Shown piece by piece: positions 23,525-34,033 of a stretch of 64,000 nt of DNA. Under the pieces are notes generated by a model that was given only the letters and a program-made list of their open reading frames with translations, was not told the DNA's origin and did no database searches. The translations under genes and the position numbers were made by a program. The first letter of the stretch is position 1. Every line of letters starts with the position of its first letter. Source of the stretch: Doryteuthis pealeii (lineage: Eukaryota; Mollusca; Cephalopoda; Myopsida; Loliginidae); NCBI GenBank assembly GCA_023376005.1, contig CM042181.1, positions 722,315 to 786,314 on the forward strand, written 5' to 3'.

Positions 23525-24642
23525 CTAGCAAATATATGCACCCTCCGGGTGCACGTATTTAAGTTTTAATGTTTTTAATTAGAAAGTCTAATAAGAATGC
23601 AGATAAAAAGATTTGAAACAGAGTGGGGTTATAATATAAAAATAGAAATGAAACTTACTCTTCCATCACTACCGTCTTTCATTGCTGAATTTTACTTATT
23701 AACTATTTAGTTAAATTAGGAAATAAAGAATAAAAATGACAGTTATTTTTTATTGTTAATGGATTTCATTTAAGATTCATTGGAGAGATTTTGCTTATAT
23801 TCATTAAAATAAACCAAACAATTAGAAATCAATAATACTAAGCACATATTTAATAAAATCACATTTTTAATATCAATATGCAAATTAGCCTTCCCGTTCA
23901 CACTGCAAACCGCTATTTTTTGTATATATAAATACAATAGCATGTTATTAGTATGTAGATATGGTCAACAGTGGCTTCGGCCTCTGGACCATTGATATAA
24001 TTAACAGCGTCGATATCCCCCAGGCAACACCTGCCCCCTCGATTAAAGGGACAGGGCTGGGTTATTTGCCCAGTGCCTGAGGCGCCCCCCTTGAGGGGAA
24101 TGCCGACGGGATCGACGCAATTTTTCACCTGCCACTCCACGAACGTTAATAGGGACGCCTGACCCGTACAGTGGGGTACGCGGTAAATAATAGATATGGT
24201 CAACAGTGGCTTCGGCCTCTGGACCATTGATATAATTAACAGCGTCGATCCCAGGGGGCCATCCCCCCAGGCAACACCTGCCCCCTCGATTTAAAGGGAC
24301 AGGGCTGGGTTTATTGCCCAGTGCCTGAGGCGCCCCCCTTGAGGGGGAATGCCGACGGGATCAACGCAATTTTTCACCTGCCACTCCATGAGCTTCGGCT
24401 TGTGGGTGGTCCCACGTTAATAGGGACTTTGTGCCTGACCCGTACAAGTGGGGTACGCGGTAAATATCATGTAGATATGGACAACACTAATAAAAAGATG
24501 AAGCAATTTTATTAATAATTGAGGTTTAAATATAAATAAAATCATGAAGAATGTGATTAAAATAATTATGTTAATTGTGACCCGATTAGTAATATAGTTT
24601 CGGTTACAGAGAGAAAAACACACAATCTCCATTATAATAAGA
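23525..24642 (-). mobile_element. Helitron (copy 4) carrying family B insert
   Basis: CTAG end at 23525 with hairpin, TC end at 24642. In the middle, at the point reading atatggtcaacagt, it carries two tandem copies of family B (about 23972-24196 and 24210-24470), with the same phrase repeated between them as a target-like duplication. The same insert at the same place occurs in copy 11, so it was acquired before those copies spread. Confidence 0.75.
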
Positions 24643-24936
24643 TATTACATAATTTAAAATTGTTACCATAAAGTGTTTGCTTTGAACTTTATTACTTCAA
24701 GAAACAAAGTAAAAATATGCAAATAGTTAGCTATTGATAAGATTTATTGGACACGTAAAAAGATTCTTATGTTATTATTTCAAATCGTATCTTCCTAGGA
24801 TTTTTCTTAATTTGGAATCTCTTGAATATAATACGGGGTTAAATGTTAATTTCCAATTTCCAGATAGATTCCCACCTTCAAGCGTGGTTTCGGAGCTTTA
24901 AAGAATCGATCTGATGCGACACATATTTTATATATA

Positions 24937-25588
24937 CTAGCAAATATATGCACCCTCCGGGTGCAAGTATTTAAGTTTTTATGTAATAAAATATTGTATT
25001 AAATTAGAAAGGCTAATGAAACTAAATAAGAATACAGATAAAAAGATTTGAAACAGAGGGAGTATAATAAAAGATTTGAAACAGAGGGAGTATAATAAAA
25101 AATGGAACAACTGAAACTTACTCTTCCATCACTCTCGTCTTTCATTGTTATTTTTTCTAATTTAAGTATTTAGTTATAAGAGGAAGTAAAGAATAAAATG
25201 ACAGTTATTTTATCTTGTTAATGGATTTCATTTAAGATTCATTGAAGAGATGTTTGCTTATATTCATTAAAATAAAACCAGTTAGAAATCAATAATACTA
25301 AGCACATATTTATTAAATTCGATTTTGTAATATTAATATGCAAATTAGCCTTCCCGTTCACACTGTAAACCGCTATTTTGTTGTATATATAAATATAATT
25401 GCATGTTATCAGTACGTAGACATAGGTAACAGTATTAATAATGTAAGACAATTTTTATTAATAATTGAGGTTTAGATAAAAATAAAATCATGGAGAATGT
25501 GATGTAAATAACTAAGGGAATTGTGACTTGAGTAGGAATATAGTTTCGGTTACAGACAGAAAAACACACAATCTCCATTATAATAAGA
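24937..25588 (-). mobile_element. Non-autonomous Helitron (copy 5)
   Basis: Complete ends (CTAG 24937, TC 25588). A short internal duplication of aaaagatttgaaacagaggg is shared with copy 7, as expected from the 1.69-kb duplication. Confidence 0.85.
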
Positions 25589-25597
25589 TTATAATGA

Positions 25598-26334
25598 CTA
25601 ACAAATATATACATATCCGGGTGCATGTATTTAAGTTTTAATGTAATAAAATATTATATTGTATTAGAAAGGCTAATGAAACTAAATAAGAAAGCAGACA
25701 AAAAGATTTTAAACAGAGCGGGATAATAATTTTTTTTAATAGAACAATGGAAACTCCCATCTTTCATTGCTAAATTTTTCTATTTATTTAAAATAGGAAG
25801 TAAAGAATAAAATTACATTTATTTCTTTTTCTTAATCGATTTTTAAAAATATTTACCCCCGAGATTTTTGCTCATATACATTAACATAAAAACTTAACAG
25901 TGGACCTGGGACTTATTGCGATGAAGGGGTACTCCACACTCCCAGAGCTCGATAATTGAAACTTCGCCATTAGATATAGTAACGTCATACTTGGGATAAG
26001 ACCCTCATCCATCGCCTTCTAGCACATATATGATAGAAAAGGATTGTGTGTTAGCCCAAGTATAAGGTATTAGGTTGGGACAAGCTTTATAGGTGTCGAG
26101 AGAGTCCACGTTAATAGGGACTTTGTGCCTGACCCGTACAAGTGGGGTACGCGTAAATATCATGTAGATATGGACAACACTAATAAAAAGATGAAGCAAT
26201 TTTATTAATAATTGAGGTTTAAATAAAATAAAATCATGAAGAATGTGATTAAAATAATTATGTTAATTGTGACCCGATTAGTAATATAGTTTCGGTTACA
26301 GAGAGAAAAACACACAATCTCCATTATAATAAGA
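25598..26334 (-). mobile_element. Degenerate Helitron (copy 6), interrupted
   Basis: Starts ctaacaaatatatacatatc with a damaged hairpin. The body runs to about 25890, is broken by a family C fragment and part of family B (about 25897-26160), and resumes to a TC end at 26334. The boundary between the two 1.69-kb duplication units falls inside it. Confidence 0.55.
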
Positions 26335-26627
26335 TATTACATAATTTAAAATTGTTACCATAAAGTGTTGCTTTGAACTTTATTACTTCAAGAAACAAAG
26401 TAAAAAATATGCAAATAGTTAGCTATTGATAAGCTTTATTGGACACGTAAAAAGATTCTTATGTTATTATTTCAAATCGTATCTTCCTAGGATTTTTCTT
26501 AATTTGGAATCTCTTGAATATAATACGGGGTTAAATGTTAATTTCCAATTTCCAGATAGATTCCCACCTTCAAGCGTGGTTTCGGAGCTTAAAGAATCGA
26601 TCTGATGCGACACATATTTTATATATA

Positions 26628-27277
26628 CTAGCAAATATATGCACCCTCCGGGTGCAAGTATTTAAGTTTTATGTAATAAAAATATTGTATTAAATTAGAA
26701 AGGCTAATGAAACTAAATAAGAATACAGATAAAAGATTTGAAACAGAGGGAGTATAAAAAATTTGAAACAGAGGGAGTATAATAAAAAATGGAACAACTG
26801 AAACTACTCTTCCATCACTCTCGTCTTTCATTGTATTTTTTTCTAATTTAAGTATTTAGTTATAAGAGGAAGTAAAGAATAAAATGACAGTTATTTTATC
26901 TTGTTAATGGATTTCATTTAAGATTCATTGAAGAGATGTTTGCTTATATTCATTAAAATAAAACCAGTTAGAAATCAATAATACTAAGCACATATTTATT
27001 AAATTCGATTTTGTAATATTAATATGCAAATTAGCCTTCCCGTTCACACTGTAAACCGCTATTTTGTTGTATATATAAATATAATTGCATGTTATCAGTA
27101 CGTAGACATAGGTAACAGTATTAATAATGTAAGACAATTTTTATTAATAATTGAGGTTTAGATAAAAATAAAATCATGGAGAATGTGATGTAAATAACTA
27201 AGGGAATTGTGACTTGAGTAGNGAATATAGTTTCGGGTTCCAGATCAGAAAAACACAACAACTCCATTATAAATAGA
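26628..27277 (-). mobile_element. Non-autonomous Helitron (copy 7)
   Basis: Duplicate of copy 5. The TC-end region is disturbed (aactccattataaatagat) and an N sits at 27222, pointing to low local sequence quality. A partial copy like copy 6 follows at about 27286-27590. Confidence 0.8.
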
Positions 27278-27589
27278 TTATAATGATTAACAATATATAC
27301 ATATCCGGGTGCATGTATTTAAGTTTTAATGTAATAAATATTATATTGTATTAGAAAGGCTAATGAAACTAAATAAGAAAGCAGACAAAAAGATTTTAAA
27401 CAGAGCGGGATAATAATTTTTTTTAATAGAACAATGGAAACTCCCATCTTTCATTGCTAAATTTTTCTATTTAGTTAAAATAGGAAGTAAAGAATAAAAT
27501 TACATTTATTTCTTTTTCTTAATCGATTTTTAAAAATATTTACCCCCGAGATTTTTGCTCATATACATTAACATAAAAACTTAACAGTG

Positions 27590-28050
27590 GACCTGGGACT
27601 TATTGCGATGAAGGGGTACTCCACACTCCCCAGAGCTCGATAATTGAAACTTCGCCATTAGATATAGTAACGTCATACTTGGGATAAGACCCTCATCCAT
27701 CGCCTTCTAGCACATATATGATAGAAAGGATTGGGTGTTAGCCATATAAGGGTAATAGGTTTGGGACAAGCATATAGGTGTCAGGGCTTAATGTGACCAG
27801 CCGATTGATCCTAGGAGCATCTCCGACCGCCCGTCTAGCCTAACTAAGTTCAAAGGGGTGTGTTGCATGTCATGTTCAGCCACAAGGATTCCGTCCTTAA
27901 GAGTCAAGGGTCAAAACTCACGGCGAACAGGTGGCCATATTGGGGTGATTTTTCACCTCTACAGTCGGCGTATTCTGCAGCCTACACCGGCCGAGTGGTA
28001 TTGATTTCGCTTACTTCGTTGAATGGAATATAAAAATTCGTGGGTTATTT
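27590..28050 (+). repeat. Family C dispersed repeat
   Basis: Long but diverged copy: tggacctgggacttattgcg, gcataggtgtcagggctt and the proximal-block counterpart ggtggccatattggggtgat then cagtcggcgtattctgcagc. It overlaps the end of the 1.69-kb duplication. Confidence 0.5.
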
Positions 28051-28081
28051 AACGCCAAAGCCCTCCTTGTAGAAGAACAGT

Positions 28082-28365
28082 AGTGGTACTATCTAAACCA
28101 TAGCTGGGAATCTGAGGGTTTTCCAATGATATTAATCCGAAATTTGGGAGACTGGAGACCAACTTTAAGAAAGTCTAGAAAGGAACAAGTCATTGTGTCC
28201 CGATTACGCATTAGTCACACAAAACTAACGCACTCCTATCTACTCAAACAAGAACAACAACCACAATGTGAAACATGTCAAACACCTTTGACTGTTAAAC
28301 ACTTATTCCTGGAATGCAGGTTTTTTGCTCACATCAGGAACCGTTATTTTGTTGCAGATTAACTA
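28082..28365 (+). pseudogene. LINE (I/Jockey-like) ORF2 C-terminal fragment
   Basis: The open frame ending at TAA 28360-28362 reads SRLRISHTKLTHSYLL, then CETCQTPLTVKHLFLEC and HIRNRYF. The phrase RLRIGHTxLTHxxLL followed by a Cys-x2-Cys / His-Cys pattern and a RYF end is characteristic of the region after the reverse transcriptase and RNase H in I/Jockey-group non-LTR retrotransposons. No RT domain precedes it and family C sequence abuts the left side, so this is a 5'-truncated or eroded tail. The frame stops a little early compared with the family as I know it. It has no cellular role. Confidence 0.65.
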
Positions 28366-28624
28366 TAGTTTCAATTCTTTTGGCGCGAAAAGAAATTCAA
28401 ATAGACAAAGGAATTGAGAAACAAAGGATGTTCCAGACAGAAGTCTGGATCGAACAAAGAGGAAGAGTGAGTAAGATCTGAGGCTTACTGCTGACCGGGT
28501 CAAACGAACTGTCCGGAAAAACAGCAATAGCAGGATGACAAAGGACTTTCTATTGACTGGTGACAAATCTAGGATTGCAGGTCACGCAGTACAGTTCCGG
28601 TGTAATTTGAATAGACCAGGGCAT

Positions 28625-28880
28625 GCTGGGTAAAAGTGAAAAAGTGACGGTTAGACGGAGAGTTCAGCAGTTGAGATTTGGCAGCTACTAACTTCAGTCA
28701 CTCCCGTCGACTCTCCGAAGAAGAGACCTGTTATAACTACGGTTCATTTCACCACTCATTCAAGCCGGCGCTATCACGTCTCCCACCTCCTTTCATCCAC
28801 GCCAACCGAGGAAGGAAAATAAAGTCCAGCTTTTTTTTGTATACCTGCGTTGTTTTTTTAATCCAGTGTACTACACACCA
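28625..28880 (+). mobile_element. LTR-like relic
   Basis: Resembles 1160..1650 and 3640..3995 in layout: cacgtctcccacct, then gaggaaggaaaataaagtcc (polyadenylation signal) and tgcgttgtttttttaatcca. It has no coding sequence. Confidence 0.3.
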
Positions 28881-29722
28881 GCGTTGTCAATTGATACAGT
28901 ATATAACAATTTTAATGCCAAAAATATGAAAGATCTATTTGAAAATGTCAACATATAGGACATTCTGTCTTTCGAGGGAAATAAAATTATACCATATAAT
29001 ATAGGCATGAACTTAATTAATACCATTCAACATTATCCCAAACGGTGCAAACCCATTGTTAAAACCGATAACTAAAAAGTATAAATGTAAATACACGATA
29101 CGTATCACTTCCTAACTGTTAGGCATGGCATAACCCCAGACGGGTTGATAGCCGTTAAAATCAATCAATCAACCAACCAAGCGAAATTCGGTGACTAGGA
29201 CCACTCCGGGATAGAGTTGACATGGGAGTAATGGCAACGATTGGGTGATTCCATACTATCGGAACTCCACTGGTTGAACGAAACGTTGCTTTATTAGGAG
29301 TTCGAGTCAAATTTTATTTAAACCACCAGTGAGGATCGAACTCGTTCCTGGTAACATGTAAAACTTGGTTACTACCTATCACCCCCTATGAGAAAATTGA
29401 TCGATCAAACCGTTTCCTACCTTTCTATTTTTTGGGTAATGTCCAACTCTCTTTTTGTTTCTTAATATCATAAATCTATAAAAGTAAAAAAAAAAAATGT
29501 TTTTGAATCCGACTGTCAATGGGCATTTTTATTTATCAATATTTTTATCCACTCTAAAGAGAAAAAGAAAAATATTTTTACGCATGGAGGTTAAGTTTTA
29601 ATTATTCGGTACTTTTACAATTTATTATACATGTTTTATATCTTATTTTGTTTTTTAAAAATATCAAGCAATTTTAAAAGCGGAAACGGACACCAATCTA
29701 TATAAAAATAAAAACGTTTAAT

Positions 29723-29732
29723 ATGGCTGAAG
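29723..29732 (+). CDS. Gene 2 (FEM-1-like), coding micro-exon 1
   Basis: ATG GCT GAA G followed by the donor GTAAGT at 29733. Spliced to 34034 it gives Met-Ala-Glu-Val and then S-K-I-N-L-P-L-N-R-K-I-T, which aligns with gene 3's N-terminus (P-L-S-R-K-V-T at the same position). That alignment supports the distant exon over the internal ATG at 34072, which would remove this shared segment. Confidence 0.8.
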
Positions 29733-29776
29733 GTAAGTTACATTGGATATTTAATCTTAAATGAATTATGTATATG

Positions 29777-29833
<57 letters not shown>

Positions 29834-29959
29834 GCTCTGTTTACAATAATTAAACATTGAGCTCTCATACGGAACCTGAACTCTACAACAAACTACTGGT
29901 AGAGAAGTAGGACCCACCTAGAATCACCTTTTACCAAGAAACTTGGTACCCGCACCAAA

Positions 29960-30003
<44 letters not shown>

Positions 30004-30019
30004 ATATAATATTAATAAT

Positions 30020-30400
30020 TTTCTCATACAGAGGTGAGGTGTAAATATTGCAGTGATTTTCTCATACAGAACTTGTGTAGATTGTCCAGTGAGCGTTGGA
30101 AGTTTAATATTTCTTATGGTGTTAGGAGTTATATTATTAATGCGACATCTTTTAAGAAAGTTGATTCGGCAGCCCATTTTAGCACGTCCTTCTGATAGAT
30201 GGAATAGTATTCTTGTGATCGCAAATTCTGCCTTGCTCAGGCGTAGGGATAAAAGCAATTAGTAATTTGCTTGAAGCATTGTTAAGTATGTTATAATATA
30301 TTAATATTTTGAAGGCCAATACAATGCGTATGAAAAATAAAAACAAAAAGATGTTATTTTTGTCTTATCGATTTCGAAGCATGAACTTCATCATCAGTTG
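30020..30400 (-). repeat. Penelope-like-associated repeat
   Basis: The part at about 30282-30398 matches one arm of the palindrome at 60880..61092 (ggccaatacaatgcgtatg, tgttatttttgtcttatcg, ttcgaagcatgaacttcatc). On the minus strand the adjacent frame reads INNITPNTIRNIKLPT, a style I associate with the N-terminal part of Penelope-like ORFs. That assignment is weak. Confidence 0.3.
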
Positions 30401-30568
30401 CGTATCAGAAATGGACGTGCTTATGTTTTTCTTTGTGTGGTTATAATTTCTCTTATTTCCTTTTCCTCTCCTTTTTTTTTCTCTTTCTTCTTCTCCTCCT
30501 TTATGAATGAAATGGGCGAATAACTGTAATTTCTTTATATATATGCACACACATATACATATATATAT

Positions 30569-30602
<34 letters not shown>

Positions 30603-30724
30603 ATGAAGAAGTTGACTTACCGATGAATTTGGTCACGTTGTTTAGTAAGTGTAGAATTCAGGTGGGTAAGTCAGCGATATAACAAATACAAAGTGCTCAA
30701 TACTAAGTGTTATCTCTCGTACTC

Positions 30725-30763
<39 letters not shown>

Positions 30764-31395
30764 CAGCAATGCTGATAGTTTTTTGATTTAGTGCGTAATT
30801 TTTCACCAGTCAGATAATTTGATCTTTGAATTAAATTTTTTTGTTTGTAACAACTCTTTGTTTGTTTTTTTTTTTTTGTTTTTTTGTTTTTTTGTTTTTT
30901 AGATTTAAAAAACACGTTCAATGAAATTTACATTTCTTCCTTCAATATTTCCTAAACTAATCCCGTGAAATAAGATGGAATAAGTACCAATTTGTTTGCG
31001 CGTCCCAGTAGTGGTTGGCTGAATTTTAAGGCGAGACGTTTTATTCATTTTTTAAAATGTATTCAATGTTTAAACGCTTTTTCAAACTCCTTTTCTCTAA
31101 CCCATACATGGGACCCTAACAGAGACTAACATTTCGAGTCAGAGTGGACCTGGGAGTAATGGCAATAAATGAGTACTTCGCCCCCACCAGAGCTCCAGAA
31201 TGTAACCTTTTTACGTTATATCCAACACGTCCCAATTGTGGTGTAATAGAATAGTCTCTTAGATCGATTAGTACTTAATAGCGAGTTCGATCCTCGTGGG
31301 ATACCCCATACTTGTGACTGTTTCACATTGTCGAATCAGAAAAGAGTAGTAATAATGAAGAACCAAGACATGTATCAGATCAGCGATGAAAAAGT

Positions 31396-31743
31396 TTGAT
31401 ACAAGTACTTCTGCAGAAACAGAAGAGAAATATCAATGAATGTTTCTCTGTGATTGGAATTTCTCCAATGAAAACAAAAGGACTTCATTACTTTGGAAAG
31501 GCTCATTTTGGTAAGAGAAAACATTCTTCTGCATTGCAATGTATAAAGACCAAAGTAGGCATGCCATTAAATGTTGACTCTGAGCTGTTGAATGATGAGG
31601 CTTTGAAATTCAAAAATGAGATGTTAGATAAAGCTAAGTACTTTGATAAAATGATAAACCTTCTTGTAGCAAAAATGAACAGAGTGGAATCAACCAACAT
31701 AAAAATACAAATCATTCTACCCGTGTCGAAAGTATTTGGTTAA
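31396..31743 (+). pseudogene. Transposon-linked uncharacterised protein fragment
   Basis: A 115-codon frame with GISPMKTKGLHYFGKAHFGK, then RKHSSALQCIKTKVGM and a lysine/leucine-rich helix-like part ending IKIQIILPVS. The pattern (G-I-S-P-x-K ... GKRK ... K-x-K-V ... LNVD) resembles a widespread family of unannotated invertebrate proteins that I suspect is transposon-derived. The frame ends exactly where Helitron copy 8 begins (TAA at 31741-31743, CTAG at 31745), so its C-terminus was probably cut off by that insertion. No start exon or splice signals are evident. Function unknown. Confidence 0.35.
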
Positions 31744-31744
31744 A

Positions 31745-32353
31745 CTAGCAAATATATTAAGTTTTAATGTATTAAGATATTGTATTAAATTAGAAAGGCT
31801 AATAAAACTAAATAAGAATGCAGATAAAAAGATTTGTAACAGAGAGGGGGGTATAATCGGAAAATAGAACAACTGAAACTTACTCTTCTATGACTCCCGT
31901 CTTTCATTTATATTTTTTCTAATTTAAGTATCTAGTTAAAAGAGGAAGTAAAGAATAAAATGACAGTTATTTCTTCTTGTTAATGGATTTCATTTAATAT
32001 TCATTGAAGAGATTTTTGCTTATATTCATTAAAATAAAACCAAACAGTTAGAAATCAATAATACTAAGCATATATTTATTAAATTCAAATTTTTAATATC
32101 AATATGCAAATTAGCCTTCCCGTTCACACTGTAAACCTCTATTTTGTTGTATATATAAATACAATTGCATGTTATTAGTATGTAGATATGGTCAACAGTG
32201 TAAGTAATGTAAAACAATTTTATTAATAATTGAGGTTTAAATAAAAATGCAATCATGGAGAATGTGATGTCAATAACTAAGGGAATTATGACTTGAGTAG
32301 TAATATAGTTTCGGTTACAGACAGAAAAACACACAATCTCCATTATAATAAGA
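31745..32353 (-). mobile_element. Non-autonomous Helitron (copy 8, hairpin deleted)
   Basis: CTAG end at 31745 and TC end at 32353, but the gcaccctccgggtgc hairpin is missing (aaatatattaagttttaatg runs straight through). Loss of the terminator hairpin should make this copy unable to transpose by rolling circle. Confidence 0.8.
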
Positions 32354-32775
32354 TATTCGTTTAAAAACAAGGATTTATGGGAACAGTCGGTAGAGCGTTC
32401 GCTAGAAACCACTGAATATTACTTCTTTATGATCTTCAATGGTAGACGTTCAAGCCTTCTTGTAGTTTTCCGTACATCAGTACTCAGTTGGTGAAGAAAA
32501 TTTCCCATCTTTTTTACTATACTAAATATCTTTAATAACTAATTCACTAACCTTAACAACTCACTATGAATAGATTGTCCTAACTGAATAAACAATAAAC
32601 AGTATAAATAAATATAAACACTAAAAACACTACAACCAACAATCCCCTGAGGACGACCAGCGAAATGGTTGAAAGCGCTTGGGTAAAAAAAAATGTTACA
32701 TTTTCTTCAATATCTGGATCCCGATCTACGAATAACTAACAGAAGACTTGAACGTCTACAACTGAAGATCACAGG

Positions 32776-32976
32776 GCCAGGTTAGCTCAGTCGGTAGAGC
32801 GTTTGATACTAGTCCTCGCCAACTCAGCGTATGAATAGCACTGTGATCTGTGCGGTAAAGGAGCTGATGGTAGGTTTGGCGCTCCATCTCAATCTCTTGG
32901 TCTAGCGCTAGTGAAAAGGGGATAGACGCTCGCTGATTGGTTGATACCGACTTTAGGTCACCCCGACGACTTTATA
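32776..32976 (+). mobile_element. tRNA-derived SINE-1
   Basis: ggttagctcagtcggtagag (A box), then a shortened B-box part, aactcagcgtatgaatagca, gctgatggtaggtttggcgc and gtgaaaaggggatagacgct. In gene 2's intron, sense to the gene. Confidence 0.65.
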
Positions 32977-33299
32977 CACGCTTACAATTTTAACGAAATA
33001 ACCAACGAAGCAAAATTAAATTTTTTTTTTCTGCACTAAAAAAAAAAAAATGAATAAATAAATAAATAACAAAAATTATTTGGTTAAATCGAACTTAACG
33101 GACCTAATTCCACCATCGTATGTCACCCCACCGAAACAAAAACAAACACCAAAAATCAAGGAATAAACCGAATTTAATGAAATTTTCTGCGTTTATATAT
33201 CAATGAATAAAAGAAACAATACACCAGTAGGTTAGAATTAAACGCTGAATATATTAGTTAACACACACACACACACACACTATATATCTATATATATAA

Positions 33300-33595
33300 G
33301 TAAAGACGTCGGGCGGCCTAATGTCGGTATCGGCCATGCAGTGAGGGAGTCAATCCCCTTTTCACTAGCGCTAGACCAAGGAGATTGTTTTAGCGTCTGA
33401 GGTAGAGCGTTCGGCTAGAAACCACAAGGTTCCTAGTTCGATACCCGCCCTCGCCAACTCAGCGTATGAGTAGCACAGGGATCTGTGCGGTAAAGTAAGG
33501 AGCTGATAGTAGGTGTGGCGCGCCAGTGAAAAGGGGATAGACTCCCTCACTGCATGGCTGATACCGACATTAGGCCGCCCGGACGACTTTACTTT
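33300..33595. mobile_element. Two SINE-1 copies head to head
   Basis: About 33300-33400 is a minus-strand SINE-1 tail (gggcggcctaatgtcggtat, ccccttttcactagcgctag) fused to a plus-strand copy from about 33405 (gagcgttcggctagaaacca, caaggttcctagttcgatac, ...) to the tail at 33595. The tails are inverse, so the RNA of this intron can fold back here. Confidence 0.6.
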
Positions 33596-33603
33596 ACTTA
33601 CTT

Positions 33604-34030
33604 ACACTTTTATTAAGCTATATATTTTCCTTTTCCTTAAAATAAAAAAAAAAGATTTCCAGCCGCCATTTTGAAAATCATCACGGAACCAACCTAAATG
33701 ACATCCTAGGTCATCATTTTTAAAGTTATCTTTTTTCTTATATCTTTTCTTGCAAATTAGACACTGAACATTTTTTATACGCATTGGTAATTGCTTTCTT
33801 AATATAAATAAATAATATACAGCAGTTATTTTATTTAAAATACTTTTTTATTTTTTTTTTAACTTTGAATATAATATTAGACATACTACACCTTTTTTAT
33901 TAAGCTATATATTTTCCTTTTCCTTAAAATAAATAAAAAGATTTCCAGCCGCCATTTTGAAAATCATCACGGAACCAACCTAATAGGTCAACATTTTTAA
34001 ATCATCTTTTTTTTCTTTTTCTTCTCCTTG
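33604..34030 (+). repeat. Duplicated acceptor-proximal intron segment
   Basis: About 33610-33757 and 33897-34030 share taagctatatattttccttt, gatttccagccgccattttg and aaaatcatcacggaaccaac, offset 287 bp. The downstream copy ends in the real acceptor ccttgcag. The upstream copy ends ttcttgcaaat, with the acceptor G replaced by A. Confidence 0.7.
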
Positions 34031-34033
34031 CAG

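Larger units (their letters stand above)
24412..27781. repeat. 1.69-kb tandem duplication
   Basis: 24412-26105 and 26106-about 27781 match almost throughout, including Helitron ends, single-copy-looking spacer and a family C piece. The offset is 1694 bp at the left junction. The differences I can see are mostly one-base indels, and the second copy contains an N at 27222. It is either a recent duplication or a haplotype/assembly artefact. Confidence 0.75.
14321..29722. other. Repeat-filled intergenic region between genes 1 and 2
   Basis: No gene is supported. A poly-A run of about 38 nt lies at 14461-14497, 140 bp after the gene 1 stop. SINEs, a fold-back element, family B and C copies, Helitrons, a tandem duplication and a LINE tail are listed separately. 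Within 18190-20760 I see only AT-rich low-complexity DNA, two SINE pieces and a (TA)n tract. 28880-29720, just upstream of gene 2, is AT-rich with no recognisable promoter element. Confidence 0.6.
29733..34033 (+). other. Gene 2 intron (4301 bp, phase 1)
   Basis: GT at 29733, CAG at 34031-34033 after a pyrimidine tract. The longest of the three introns, swollen by a Penelope-like repeat, (TA)n tracts, a family C fragment (about 31095-31270), a transposon-protein relic, a Helitron and two SINE-1 loci. Its last 430 bp hold a duplicated acceptor-proximal segment, described separately. Confidence 0.75.
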
